This document shows positions 43,637-52,343 of a DNA stretch of 64,000 bases, in pieces (the first letter of the stretch is position 1; each line of letters opens with the position of its first letter). The stretch is from Thermococcus sp. 21S7. GTDB lineage: Archaea > Methanobacteriota_B > Thermococci > Thermococcales > Thermococcaceae. A model generated the notes under the pieces. It saw only the letters and a list, made by a program, of their open reading frames with translations. It made no database searches and was not told the origin of the DNA. A program made the translations under genes and the position numbers. The stretch covers positions 310,001-374,000 of the forward strand of contig NZ_SNUT01000002.1 in assembly GCF_012027615.1 (NCBI RefSeq), in the 5' to 3' direction.

Positions 43637-45345
43637 TCTATCACCCCCTTCAGGGCATCAAAAACCTCTTCCACCGAAAACGGCCTCCCATCGTACTTCA
43701 GAACCCTGTGGTGGACCTCAACGTCCAGCTCCTTTCTCAGAAGGTCGGCGAACTGGCCGGGGATGTTGTTCTCGACGACGATTATCGTTTTGCCCTCGAA
43801 GAACCGCTTCGTCTCCGGGTTGAGCGGGTAGACCCAGCTGAAGTGGAGCAGGGCCACGTCATCTCTCCCGAGTTTCTCTATGGCCTCCTCAACGACATGG
43901 AGTGTTGAGCCCCACGAAACCACGAGGTATCTCGCTTTTTCACTTCCGAAGAGCCTCGGCAGGGGCGCGTTCTTTCTTATCGTTTCGAGCTTTAGTTTGG
44001 CCCTTTTCTCCTGCATCTTTCTCGTAAGCCCGGCGTCTTCCGTTATGTCCCCCCACTCGTCGTGTTCGTTGCCATTCGCTATGACAACCTCCTCGCCGTA
44101 GCCCGGAACCGCTCTGGGTGATATCCCATCTTCCGTAAGCTCGTATCTCATATAGCCGGGCTTTGCCTCGACGATGTGCCTCTCGAACCTCACCTTCCCC
44201 AGCTCGGGCTTCGGCAGGTTGTAGTAGGTGTCCACGAAGTACTGATCCGTCAGGATTATCACCGGAACCTGATATCTATCCGCTAGGTTGAAGGCCTCGG
44301 CGCTGAGGTAGAACACCTCCTCCATACTGCCGGGCGCGAGGATTATCCTCGGAAAGTCGCCGTGGCCGGCGTAGAGGACGAGGTTTAGGTCGCCCTGCAT
44401 CGTTCTCGTCGGCAGGCCCGTTGCAGGGCCGGGCCTCTGGGCGAGGTGTATCACGATCGGGTTCTCCGCCATTCCGGCAAGGCTTAAAGCCTCGCTCATC
44501 AAAGCGAAGCCCCCTCCTGAAGTGCTCACCATCGCCCTCGCTCCCGCGAACCACGCTCCGAGAGCCATGTTTATCGCCGAAATCTCGTCCTCGACCTGCT
44601 CGACGATTATCCCGAACTCTTCGGCGTGCTGTGCCGCGAAGGTCGAAACGCCCGTTGAGGGACTCATCGGGTAGAAGCTGAGGAAGTTCATGCCTCCGGC
44701 TAAGGTACCTATTCCTACCGCTTCGGTCCCGCTGAGGAGGATTTCCTCCCTGACTTTCTCGTCCCTCTCAATCTCGACCCTTATCGTCCCTTCCTCGCAG
44801 AGCTTAACGCCCAGCTCGTAGCCTTTCCTCGCCGCCTCGATGTTCTTGTTCACGACGTTCTCGCCCTTGCTCCCGAAGCGCTTCCTTATGTACTCCTCGA
44901 TGGCGTTAAAGTCGCCGTGGAAGAGGCCGACTATCAGGCCGGCGGCGGTTGTGTTGAGGTAGAGCTGGCTCCCCGTTTCGAGGGCAAGCTTCGTGAGGGG
45001 CACCTCGACGAGGTTCACCCTGTTGAGAAAGCTCTCCTCGACGTTCTCCCTCTCACCGAGGACGACGGTAGTGTCTGAAATCCTGTCCTCCACCCAGCTC
45101 AGAACGCCCTGCTTGAAGGGGACGAGGATATCTATCCTCCTCACGAAGGCCCTGACGCGCCTTGAAGAAACGCGTATCTCGGTGGTGTTTATCCCGCCCC
45201 TCACGCGGGACATGTACTCCTTGTTGGCATAGACGTGATAGCCCGAGCGCTTCAGCGCGTACGTCAGAATTCCTTCAACGGTCTGAATTCCCTGCCCGGC
45301 CGCTCCGCCGAGAACTATGGAAACCTCACCACGGAACTCAGACAT
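43633..45345 (-). CDS. 2-oxoacid:ferredoxin oxidoreductase, fused gamma-alpha subunit
   Basis: 570-residue fusion of the gamma domain (about 1-190; GGAAGQGIQTVEGIL, then SRVRGG) and the alpha domain (about 205-570; GTEAVGIGTLAGGMNF, SYPMSPSTG-like FYPMSPSTG, STSGGGFALM). Together with the beta subunit it oxidises a 2-oxoacid to acyl-CoA and reduces ferredoxin, central to peptide fermentation. No 4Fe-4S delta subunit gene is adjacent. The likely TATA box (GATTATAAATG near 45461-45471) is about 120 bases upstream, giving a leader of some 95 bases, long for this genome. Confidence 0.9.
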   Translation of the reverse strand: MSEFRGEVSIVLGGAAGQGIQTVEGILTYALKRSGYHVYANKEYMSRVRGGINTTEIRVSSRRVRAFVRRIDILVPFKQGVLSWVEDRISDTTVVLGERENVEESFLNRVNLVEVPLTKLALETGSQLYLNTTAAGLIVGLFHGDFNAIEEYIRKRFGSKGENVVNKNIEAARKGYELGVKLCEEGTIRVEIERDEKVREEILLSGTEAVGIGTLAGGMNFLSFYPMSPSTGVSTFAAQHAEEFGIIVEQVEDEISAINMALGAWFAGARAMVSTSGGGFALMSEALSLAGMAENPIVIHLAQRPGPATGLPTRTMQGDLNLVLYAGHGDFPRIILAPGSMEEVFYLSAEAFNLADRYQVPVIILTDQYFVDTYYNLPKPELGKVRFERHIVEAKPGYMRYELTEDGISPRAVPGYGEEVVIANGNEHDEWGDITEDAGLTRKMQEKRAKLKLETIRKNAPLPRLFGSEKARYLVVSWGSTLHVVEEAIEKLGRDDVALLHFSWVYPLNPETKRFFEGKTIIVVENNIPGQFADLLRKELDVEVHHRVLKYDGRPFSVEEVFDALKGVIE

Positions 45346-45533
45346 GGGACATCACTCCCACAGGCCTTCTGCCGGGAGTCTGTGTCTCCATCAGCCTCAT
45401 CAGAAGTTCGAGCACAAAACGAAAACCCTTTCGGATAGATTTTGGGACATTTTTGCCCATTTATAATCACCGATAGGTATTAGTGTGCAAAGCTATATAA
45501 AGGTTTCCGCCCAACTTTGGTTGGAGATGCGGA

Positions 45534-46550
45534 ATGCCAAGTAGGAACTTCGAATCCCAAGCTGCAATCTTTGCAGGTGGCTGTTTCTGGTGCATGGAGG
45601 AGGCCTTCGAGAGACTGCCCGGGGTGGGTGAGGCAATAACAGGTTACACCGGCGGCTGGGTCGAGAACCCGACCTACGAGCTGGTCTCGACTGGAGAGAC
45701 CGGCCACCGTGAGGCTGTCAAGGTCATCTACGACCCTTCAAAGATTTCCTACGAGAGGCTTTTAGATGTCTTCTGGAAAAACATAGACCCGACCGACCCG
45801 TACGGCCAGTTCGCAGATAGGGGCGAGCAGTACAGGACGGCGATTTTCTACCTAAATGATGAGCAGAAAGCCCTTGCTGAGGAGTCCAGGAGGAGGCTTG
45901 AGCTTTCGGGAATCTTCGAGGAACCGATAGCGACGGAGATACTGCCGGCCGGGGAGTTCTATCCTGCGGAGGACTACCATCAAGGCTACTACCTCAGCTT
46001 TTCTGAACATTACAGGCGCTACAAGACATACTCCGGGAGGCTCGGCTTCATAAAAGCCGTCTGGGAGGAGAACCGGCACTTCCGCCTGTTCCCAGAGAGG
46101 GAGCGCTACTGGCTCGGCTGGAGAAAGCCGGCCGATTCAGAGCTTAGGAAACTGCTGACGCCCCTCCAGTACGCGGTCACACAGCTCGGGGCAACCGAAC
46201 CGCCCTTCCGGAACGAGTACTGGGAGAGCCACGAGGAGGGCATTTACGTCGATATAGTGTCCGGTGAGCCGCTCTTCAGCTCCCTCGACAAGTTCGACTC
46301 AGGAACGGGATGGCCGAGCTTCACCAAGCCCCTTGAGGAGTGGGCGATAGTTGAAGCCGAGGAATGCGAGGGCTTCCTCTGCGGGAGGGAGGTTAGAAGC
46401 CGCTTCGCGGGCTCTCACCTCGGCCACGTCTTTGAGGAGACAACGGCAACTGGAAAGCGGTACTGCATAAACTCGGCCTCGCTGAGGTTCATACCCGGGG
46501 AAGAACTGAGGAGGCACGGCTACATAGCCTACGAGGGACTTTTCAAATAA
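45534..46550 (+). CDS. msrAB: MsrA-MsrB fusion, methionine sulfoxide reductase
   Basis: Repairs both R and S forms of methionine sulfoxide in proteins. The N-terminal MsrA domain (about 1-185) has the catalytic Cys17 in GGCFWC; the C-terminal MsrB domain (about 205-338) has GTGWPSF and the catalytic Cys311 in RYCINSASL. The MsrB zinc CxxC pairs of many bacteria are absent. A fused MsrAB is known from T. kodakarensis. TATA GCTATATAAAGG (45489-45500) and GGAG support the ATG. It is divergent from the 2-oxoacid oxidoreductase. Confidence 0.95.
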   Translation: MPSRNFESQAAIFAGGCFWCMEEAFERLPGVGEAITGYTGGWVENPTYELVSTGETGHREAVKVIYDPSKISYERLLDVFWKNIDPTDPYGQFADRGEQYRTAIFYLNDEQKALAEESRRRLELSGIFEEPIATEILPAGEFYPAEDYHQGYYLSFSEHYRRYKTYSGRLGFIKAVWEENRHFRLFPERERYWLGWRKPADSELRKLLTPLQYAVTQLGATEPPFRNEYWESHEEGIYVDIVSGEPLFSSLDKFDSGTGWPSFTKPLEEWAIVEAEECEGFLCGREVRSRFAGSHLGHVFEETTATGKRYCINSASLRFIPGEELRRHGYIAYEGLFK

Positions 46551-46562
46551 AAAAGAGGGGGC

Positions 46563-46916
46563 TCAGAGCTCCTCAATGACTCCCCTGACGACCTCAAGGG
46601 GCTCCTTGATGATCTCCAGCACGTCGTCGGCGGTGTTTATGGCGACGTAGGTCTCGCCGTCCTTCCGGTAGAAGAGCACCGGGCACGGGGCGAAGGAGCC
46701 TATCTCGTAGTCCTCCTTGGTCATCTCGTAGAATATCTTGGGGTTGCAGACCCAGAGAATTCTGTAAGGCTCCATATCGACGCCGACCTTGGACTTGACG
46801 ACATCGCTCGGGGTAAACTCAAGAACAACCTTGTAGCCCTTCTCCTCCAGCTTCGCCTTAAACTTCTCCTCGGCCTCCTTGAGGCCCAGGCTGAGTTTCC
46901 TCCTGTACCTGTACAT
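46563..46916 (-). CDS. DUF302-family protein
   Basis: 117 residues of the DUF302 family, a small alpha-beta domain of unknown function found beside thiol and metal genes. Recognisable blocks are KFKAKLEEKGYKV, PYRILWVCNPK and APCPVLFYRKDGETYVAINT; the cysteines in VCNPK and APCPV are conserved-looking. ATG at 46916 follows GGTGGT. It lies 12 bases after the CcdA-like gene on the same strand and is probably its operon partner. A second DUF302 gene is at 58801. Confidence 0.8.
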   Translation of the reverse strand: MYRYRRKLSLGLKEAEEKFKAKLEEKGYKVVLEFTPSDVVKSKVGVDMEPYRILWVCNPKIFYEMTKEDYEIGSFAPCPVLFYRKDGETYVAINTADDVLEIIKEPLEVVRGVIEEL

Positions 46917-46928
46917 CAAACCACCTCC

Positions 46929-48224
46929 TCAGAGCTGTGAGAGCGATTCAAAGAGGGAACTCCAGAGTTTGAGCGGTGTGAGCTCGGTCAGCATCATCAG
47001 GCCGAGCAGGACTAGAATCACTCCGAGGGCTTGCTCCCACCTTGCCTTGCCCTTTCCGCTCAGGGAGAGCCTTCCGGAGAGGAACTTCCTGTTAACCCAC
47101 TCGCCGAGGTCTTTCGATGCCGTCAGCAGGTAAACTGTGAGGCCCATTCCGAGGCCATAAGTCCCCATGACGATGACCCCGCTCAGCGTATCTCCGCTCA
47201 GAGCAGCTGTTATCACCGCGAAGCCGACGTAGGGAGCAATGCACCCCAGCCATGTTGCACCCAACGCCGAACCGAGGGCGAAGTCGTAGGCTATGCCCCT
47301 CTTTGAGGCTACCCTGTCCGTGGCCGAGAAGCTCAGCAGCCTTTCCATCCTCGTGCTTACCCTCTCGCTCACGAAGCTCGCACCGATGACCACGAAGCCG
47401 ACCCCGCCGATGAGGTAGAGCGCCCCCTGTATCTGGGAGGCGTAGCCGCCGAGGCTGCCGACGAGGGCACCGAGAAGGGCAAAGGAAGCCACCATTCCGG
47501 CTATTATCGCCTCAACCTTCCTCCTGGCGAAGGTCAGGGAGAGGGTTCCGACTATGACCGGCAACACACAGGGCGAGAAGACGCTGACGATCCCGGCGGA
47601 GAATATCGGCAGGAGAACGGCCAGGCTGAGGTTGCTCCTCCCGCTGGGGGACTCTGAAACGTCCTGAGTAGAGGACTTTTGTTCACCGGGCTGGGTGGCG
47701 GTTTGGGGTTCCTCCGTGGCCTTTTCCAGGAAGTATGCCAGCCCATCGGGGTTCAGAGCCCCTACGGCCACTCCCTTCAGAACCATAGTTCCGTTAACGG
47801 CCTTGAAAACGACCATGGTTGGCGTTCCCGGGACGCCGACGCTTATCTCTTCTCCAGGACTCTTTGGATTGTAGTAGCCGGCGTTCTCCGGCTGTATGAC
47901 GAGGACGGGGTCGTAGACCCTGTACCTGAGCGTCGTTATCGAGCGGCCTTTGTAAACGTCCACTGAAACGAGCACGAACCCGTTGAGTGCCTTTTCGGCG
48001 GCGGCCGTTGGGAAGACGCTCGTTTTCATGTAGTTGCATGCCGGACAGCTCTCGGAGTGGTAGAAGACGAAGAAGTACCTCCCCTCGTTCGAGGAGACCA
48101 GTTCCTGGAGTTCCTTATCGGTCGTGACGTCATGAAAAGACAGGTTCCCGTATTTGACGGTTCCCGCGCTGACCAGCGGTATGAGTAGCGATAGAATCAC
48201 GAGCATCAAAAGCGCCCTGCGCAC
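46929..48224 (-). CDS. thioredoxin-CcdA fusion, DsbD-like membrane thiol transporter
   Basis: 431 residues: signal or anchor segment (1-20), an extracytoplasmic thioredoxin domain with SCPAC (Cys60, Cys63) and cis-proline GVPGTPT, a Ser/Thr/Gln-rich linker (about 170-205), and a CcdA membrane domain with redox cysteines in FSPCVLPVIVG and LGCIAPYVG. It should carry electrons across the membrane to thiols outside. I start at GTG 48224 (MRRALL), five bases behind GGTGA and about ten after a start predicted from TATA-like CTTTTTAACC near 48255; the frame runs 22 codons further upstream. Confidence 0.85.
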   Translation of the reverse strand: MRRALLMLVILSLLIPLVSAGTVKYGNLSFHDVTTDKELQELVSSNEGRYFFVFYHSESCPACNYMKTSVFPTAAAEKALNGFVLVSVDVYKGRSITTLRYRVYDPVLVIQPENAGYYNPKSPGEEISVGVPGTPTMVVFKAVNGTMVLKGVAVGALNPDGLAYFLEKATEEPQTATQPGEQKSSTQDVSESPSGRSNLSLAVLLPIFSAGIVSVFSPCVLPVIVGTLSLTFARRKVEAIIAGMVASFALLGALVGSLGGYASQIQGALYLIGGVGFVVIGASFVSERVSTRMERLLSFSATDRVASKRGIAYDFALGSALGATWLGCIAPYVGFAVITAALSGDTLSGVIVMGTYGLGMGLTVYLLTASKDLGEWVNRKFLSGRLSLSGKGKARWEQALGVILVLLGLMMLTELTPLKLWSSLFESLSQL

Positions 48225-48286
48225 TCCTTTCACCTGAAAAAAGATTAATAGGGTGGTTAAAAAGTCTTTTTTTGAAGCTTTTTTCA

Positions 48287-48613
48287 TCAAAACGTCATCG
48301 GAACGTAGCCTTCTTCAATTAGCTCGGCGATGATTGAGCCGACGTACTCGACTCTGGTGTGCCTTCCGAGCATGTCCACGAAGCCTTTCTCCTCCGCTAT
48401 TCTCCGGCATGCCGTCGGAAGCTTCCCCAGCTCCCTGAGCCTCTCTATCCACGGGATGAAGCGCTCATCGCCCCTTGCAATCGCATCCTCGATGGGGCCG
48501 AAGAGTATCACCTCAACGTCCTCCGCCCATCCGTTCTTTATCGCGTTGACCGCCCACATGAAGCCCGGTATTGCCCTCCCGTCCGCGCTTGATATTATCA
48601 CCAGCGCCTTCAT
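48287..48613 (-). CDS. DsrE/DsrF-like protein
   Basis: 108-residue protein of the DsrE/F fold, a family that carries sulphur in relays. Visible: MKALVIISSADGRAIPGFMWAVNAI (strand and first helix; quoted in part as VIISSADGRAIPG), VEVILFGPIEDAI, and one cysteine in LPTACRRIAEEKG, in the region where TusD-like proteins have the active cysteine. ATG at 48613 overlaps the stop of the small cysteine-rich gene by four bases. Probably works with its neighbours in sulphur or thiol transfer. Confidence 0.8.
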   Translation of the reverse strand: MKALVIISSADGRAIPGFMWAVNAIKNGWAEDVEVILFGPIEDAIARGDERFIPWIERLRELGKLPTACRRIAEEKGFVDMLGRHTRVEYVGSIIAELIEEGYVPMTF

Positions 48614-48831
48614 CCATCCACCTCCGTCGTGCCGAGGTGAGCCCTGAGTTCCTCCATGTCCGAGGCTGAGATCTCAAGCTCTCCAGCGATGATGTTTATC
48701 CTTCCGCAGTCGTACTTGGCGCAGAGTCCTATGCAGCCCTCGACGCTTACCTCGTAACCGGCTTTCCTGAGGACGTCAACGACCTCGTCAAGCCTTTCAC
48801 CGGCACAGAATTTGCACACCTTCGCTTCCAT
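48610..48831 (-). CDS. small cysteine-rich protein, DUF1450/thioredoxin-like ferredoxin type
   Basis: 73 residues with five cysteines: CKFC at the start (6, 9), then GCIGLCAKYDCG (33, 37, 42). The strand-helix-strand with CxxxC recalls DUF1450 proteins and thioredoxin-like 2Fe-2S ferredoxins, and it could hold a cluster or zinc. ATG 48831 follows GGTGGG by four bases. It overlaps the DsrE-like gene. Not assigned to a defined function. Confidence 0.7.
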   Translation of the reverse strand: MEAKVCKFCAGERLDEVVDVLRKAGYEVSVEGCIGLCAKYDCGRINIIAGELEISASDMEELRAHLGTTEVDG

Positions 48832-48924
48832 ATATCCCACCGAGACTTTCTACTCTGGCCGCTTTATGGCGTTTATTTTTTGCACCTTGGAAAATTAAAT
48901 GGAAGAACAGTTGACAGTGTGGAA

Positions 48925-49461
48925 TCATTTCCAGGGTTCGCCAAAGCGGTTGAAGCTTACCTTCCCCCACTCGAAAACCTCGTCCCCGTGGGGAGGCTTT
49001 TTCTCCGCGGGGTAGCCGACCCCTATGATGCAGAGGACGCGGTAGTTCGACGGTATTCCGAGCAGTTCCCTCACGTAGTCCTCGGCGGTTCTCCTTTCAT
49101 CGTGCATCCTGTTTCTTATCTGCACCCAGAAGGAGCTCAGCCCGAGATCGAACGCGGCCAGCTGGATGTGCTCGGCCGCTATGCTCGCGTCCTCCACCCA
49201 GACGTCGCTCCGGCTCCCTTCAGCGGTCACGACTATCGCCAGAGGAGCCGTTGCCAGACCTGAGGCGCCGAGCTTTGCCTTTGAGAGTGCCAGGAGCTTT
49301 TCCATATCATCCACCACGATGAAGTGCCAGGGCCTCCTGTTGAAGGAACTCGGTGAGAGAAATGCCGCCTCAAGGAGTCTCTCCACGAGTTTGCGGGGAA
49401 CCGGCCTCTCCTGGAAGCGCCTCACGCTCCTCCTCTTCCTGAGGACTTCGAAGAACTCCAT
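48925..49461 (-). CDS. nitroreductase-family flavoprotein
   Basis: FMN- and NAD(P)H-dependent reductase of the nitroreductase fold; physiological substrate unknown. 178 residues with RKRRSVRRF at the start (FMN phosphate contacts), SPSSFNRRPWHFIVV, and CIIGVGYPAEKK near the end. Compact size matches the archaeal members. Divergent from the E1-like gene at 49592; in a redox neighbourhood it may use quinones, disulfides or metals. Confidence 0.88.
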   Translation of the reverse strand: MEFFEVLRKRRSVRRFQERPVPRKLVERLLEAAFLSPSSFNRRPWHFIVVDDMEKLLALSKAKLGASGLATAPLAIVVTAEGSRSDVWVEDASIAAEHIQLAAFDLGLSSFWVQIRNRMHDERRTAEDYVRELLGIPSNYRVLCIIGVGYPAEKKPPHGDEVFEWGKVSFNRFGEPWK

Positions 49462-49591
49462 GCCACCACCGGGAAGGATTTCTTGAAACCGTTTAATACC
49501 TTTCCCACGGTGGTGTTTCCCAGAACTGTCCAGAACTTTTGGTTTTCAAAAGCCTTTTTTGAGGGCTTTAAAACTTCTCAATGGTGAGAGT

Positions 49592-50563
49592 ATGGTAGGG
49601 GTGAAGATGGACTTTTCGAGGCACTTCCCAATCATAGGAATAGAGGGACAGAGAAAGCTGAGCGAGAGCACCGTGGCTGTGGTCGGGGCCGGCGCGCTGG
49701 GGAGCTGGGAGGTTTACTTCCTGCACAAGCTCGGCGTTGGAAGAATAATCGTTATCGACAGGGACTTTGTGGACGAGAGCGACCTTCCCAGGACGATATA
49801 CACCAAGGAAGACGTCGGAAAGCCTAAGGTCGAGGTTCTGAAGGAGCGGTTTGGAGTCATCGGGCACTTCGAGGACCTCAACCCCGGGACGGTGAGCCTT
49901 CTCGACGAGGCGGACCTCATAATCGACGGAACGGACAACATCTACACGAGGCAGGTTGTGAACGACTACGCGATAAAGACCGGAAAGCCCTGGATTTACG
50001 TGGGTGTTCTGGCAACCTACGGCAACATAATGCCGATAATCCCCGGCAAAACCGCCTGCTTCCGCTGCCTGATGCCCAGGCTCCCGGAGAGACCCCTGCC
50101 GACCTGTGCGATAGCGGGAATAATGAGCTACGTTCCGAGCTTCGCGGCATCTCTGGCCGTTGCCCTGGCGGCAAAGATTCTGCTCGGCGAAGAAGTCGAG
50201 AATGAGCTGTTCTTTTTCGACCTCAAGAGCATGGACTTCGAGAAGGTCAAGATACCGAGGAGGGAAGACTGTCCCGCCTGTGTGAGGAAGGAACTCACGT
50301 TTCTCGAAAAGCGGATAAAGGTCGAGCGCATGTGCGACGGCTCGATACAGGTGACCCCGCCCATGCCCATGAGCATAAACCTCGACGAGTTCGTGGAGAG
50401 GCTTGAGAAGCTTGGCATCGAGTACCTGAAGACGAGCCAGTTCATCCAGTTCGAGGACGACTACGCCGAGATACTGGTGTTCAAGACGGGCAGGATGGTA
50501 ATCCGCGGTGCCGAAGACGAGAAGGAAGCCAAGAACTTCTTCGCCCGCTATCTGGGTGGTTGA
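49592..50563 (+). CDS. E1-like adenylyltransferase (UbaA/MoeB/ThiF family)
   Basis: Activates C-termini of ubiquitin-like sulphur carriers by adenylation. 323 residues: Rossmann ATP site VVGAGALGS (about 31-38), Asp in VIDRDFVDESDLPR, zinc cysteines in CFRC and CPAC, and the likely thioester cysteine in PTCAIAG. An extra C-terminal domain (about 245-323) follows. ATG 49592 is four bases behind GGTGA, but a TATA-like CTTTAAAA at 49566-49573 is close; ATG 49607 is the alternative. Two bases before thiI, so probably part of tRNA thiolation or cofactor sulphuration. Confidence 0.88.
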   Translation: MVGVKMDFSRHFPIIGIEGQRKLSESTVAVVGAGALGSWEVYFLHKLGVGRIIVIDRDFVDESDLPRTIYTKEDVGKPKVEVLKERFGVIGHFEDLNPGTVSLLDEADLIIDGTDNIYTRQVVNDYAIKTGKPWIYVGVLATYGNIMPIIPGKTACFRCLMPRLPERPLPTCAIAGIMSYVPSFAASLAVALAAKILLGEEVENELFFFDLKSMDFEKVKIPRREDCPACVRKELTFLEKRIKVERMCDGSIQVTPPMPMSINLDEFVERLEKLGIEYLKTSQFIQFEDDYAEILVFKTGRMVIRGAEDEKEAKNFFARYLGG

Positions 50564-50564
50564 A

Positions 50565-51656
50565 GTGATAATCGTGCGCTACGGCGAGGTCGGCATCAAG
50601 GGCGGCAAAAGGAGGGAGTTCGAGAGGAAGCTCAGGGACAACGTACTCGCCGCGCTGAGGAGGAAGGGGATAAAGGGGAGGGCGAAGATAATCAGGGGGC
50701 GGATACTGGTCGATGCCCCGGACGAGGCGGCCCAAATAATCGCCAAAGTGCCAGGTGTGGTTTCGGTCTCCCCCGCGAGGGAAATGGACTACGAGGATAT
50801 TCCGGCATACCTGAAGGACGTCCTGAAGGGGCTGAATCCAAAAAGCTTCAAGGTCGAAACCCAGAGGCTCGATAAAACCTTTCTCAAGACATCGATGGAG
50901 ATAAACCGCGAGATCGGAGCCTTTATCGTCGAGAACTTCGGCTGGAAGGTGGACCTCAAGAACCCCGAGCTCGTCGTTGGAATAGAGATAATAGCCGGGA
51001 AGGCCTACGTATTCCTCGAAAAGCTCAGGGGCGTTGGAGGTCTGCCCGTTGGCACCCAGGGAAAGGTCGTCGTTCTGCTGAGCGGGGGCATAGACTCTCC
51101 CGTTGCCGCTTTCCTCATGCTCAAGAGGGGGGCAGAGGTCATTGCGGTGCACTTTGACCAGGGGCTGAACGCGAGAAACGTCGTCGAGAGGGTCGTTGAC
51201 ATACTGGAGGACTACTCCCCCGAGCCGATAGAGCTGATAGTGGAGAACCACTTTGAGATTTTGAAGCCCTACGTGAGTGCCCTCATCAAGGCTAGAAAGC
51301 AGGAGTGGACGTGCGTGGTCTGCAAAGTGGCGATGCTGAGAAGGGCCGCTGAGATAGCGAGGGAGAAGGGTGCGCTCGGGATAGTGACCGGCGACAGCCT
51401 CGGACAGGTGGCCTCGCAAACCCTCTCGAACCTGTATTTCGAGACGATGAGCGTGCGCTTCCCGGTTCACAGGCCCCTCCTCGGCATAGACAAGGAGGAG
51501 ATAGTGGCGATAGCGAGAAGGATAGGTACCTACGAGGCGTTCCTTGAGTATCCCTACTGCGACTGCCCGTTCCGGCCGGAGAGGGTCGTCACGAGCGGGA
51601 AGCTTGAGGAGTTTCAGCGCGTGCTTGAGGTGCTGGAGCGGGAAGGGGTGGTATGA
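50565..51656 (+). CDS. thiI: tRNA sulfurtransferase ThiI
   Basis: Makes 4-thiouridine in tRNA (and sulphur for thiamine in some organisms). 363 residues: ferredoxin-like and THUMP domains (about 1-165), then a PP-loop ATPase with LLSGGIDSPVAA. There is no rhodanese domain, as in other archaea; instead CVVC (in WTCVVCK) and a later cysteine in YPYCDCPF match the Fe-S cluster ligands described for methanogen ThiI. GTG start at 50565, four bases behind GGTGGT and one base after the E1-like gene's stop. Confidence 0.92.
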   Translation: MIIVRYGEVGIKGGKRREFERKLRDNVLAALRRKGIKGRAKIIRGRILVDAPDEAAQIIAKVPGVVSVSPAREMDYEDIPAYLKDVLKGLNPKSFKVETQRLDKTFLKTSMEINREIGAFIVENFGWKVDLKNPELVVGIEIIAGKAYVFLEKLRGVGGLPVGTQGKVVVLLSGGIDSPVAAFLMLKRGAEVIAVHFDQGLNARNVVERVVDILEDYSPEPIELIVENHFEILKPYVSALIKARKQEWTCVVCKVAMLRRAAEIAREKGALGIVTGDSLGQVASQTLSNLYFETMSVRFPVHRPLLGIDKEEIVAIARRIGTYEAFLEYPYCDCPFRPERVVTSGKLEEFQRVLEVLEREGVV

Positions 51657-51705
51657 GGAAAGCTTTTAAAGTAACCGGGTGTAACTATATCTGGAGGTGG
51701 TTGAG

Positions 51706-52230
51706 ATGCTGAGCGAAAAGATGCTCGAAGCCCTCAACGAGCAGCTGAACAGGGAGCTTTACTCGGCCTACCTGTACTTCTCGATGGCAGCCTATTTTGA
51801 GGACATGAACCTTGAGGGCTTCGCCAACTGGATGAAGGCCCAAGCCGAGGAGGAGCTTGGCCATGCCCTGAGGTTCTACAACTACATCTACGACAGGAAC
51901 GGCAGGGTCGAGCTGAAGGAGGTCCAGAAGCCTCCGAAGGAGTGGGAGTCACCGCTCGCTGCCTTTGAGGCCGCCTACGAGCACGAGCAGTTCATAAGCA
52001 AGTGCATAAACGAGCTTGCCGCACTGGCGGAGGAGGAGAAGGACTACTCCACGAGGGCATTCCTTGAGTGGTTCATAAACGAGCAGGTCGAGGAGGAGGC
52101 GAACGTCAAAAAGATAGTCGATAAGCTCAAGTTCGCGAAGGACAGCCCGCAGGTTCTCTTCATGCTCGATCAGGAGCTCGGCCAGAGGGCGCCGAAGCTT
52201 CCGGGGCTTCTCCTTCAGGCGGGAGGCTGA
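51706..52230 (+). CDS. ftnA: ferritin
   Basis: Classical 24-subunit iron-storage ferritin, 174 residues, almost identical to that of P. furiosus. Ferroxidase residues are in [11 protein letters not shown] (Glu17 region), [12 protein letters not shown] (E and H), AYEHEQ and [10 protein letters not shown] 51706 ([10 protein letters not shown]) follows GGAGGTGG; three codons upstream are not used. TATA GCTTTTAAAG near 51662-51671. It stands between thiI and the suf operon, so iron storage sits next to Fe-S assembly. Confidence 0.97.
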   Translation: MLSEKMLEALNEQLNRELYSAYLYFSMAAYFEDMNLEGFANWMKAQAEEELGHALRFYNYIYDRNGRVELKEVQKPPKEWESPLAAFEAAYEHEQFISKCINELAALAEEEKDYSTRAFLEWFINEQVEEEANVKKIVDKLKFAKDSPQVLFMLDQELGQRAPKLPGLLLQAGG

Positions 52231-52308
52231 TTTTCTTCCTCTCTCGTTCTACTTTTGCCCCTTTGATTACCCATATTTGTGGAGAAAGGTTTTAAAAGTG
52301 TGCTTTTC

Positions 52309-52324
52309 TACCCAAACACGGGTA
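52309..52324 (+). promoter_or_regulatory. inverted repeat at the suf transcription start
   Basis: TACCC-AAACAC-GGGTA is a perfect 5-6-5 inverted repeat about 20 bases after the TATA element GGTTTTAAAAG (52288-52298) and so on the probable transcription start of sufCBD. A repressor bound there would block initiation. It resembles none of the other repeats in this window. Confidence 0.5.
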
Positions 52325-52343
52325 AAGAGAAACGGTGATGCTC

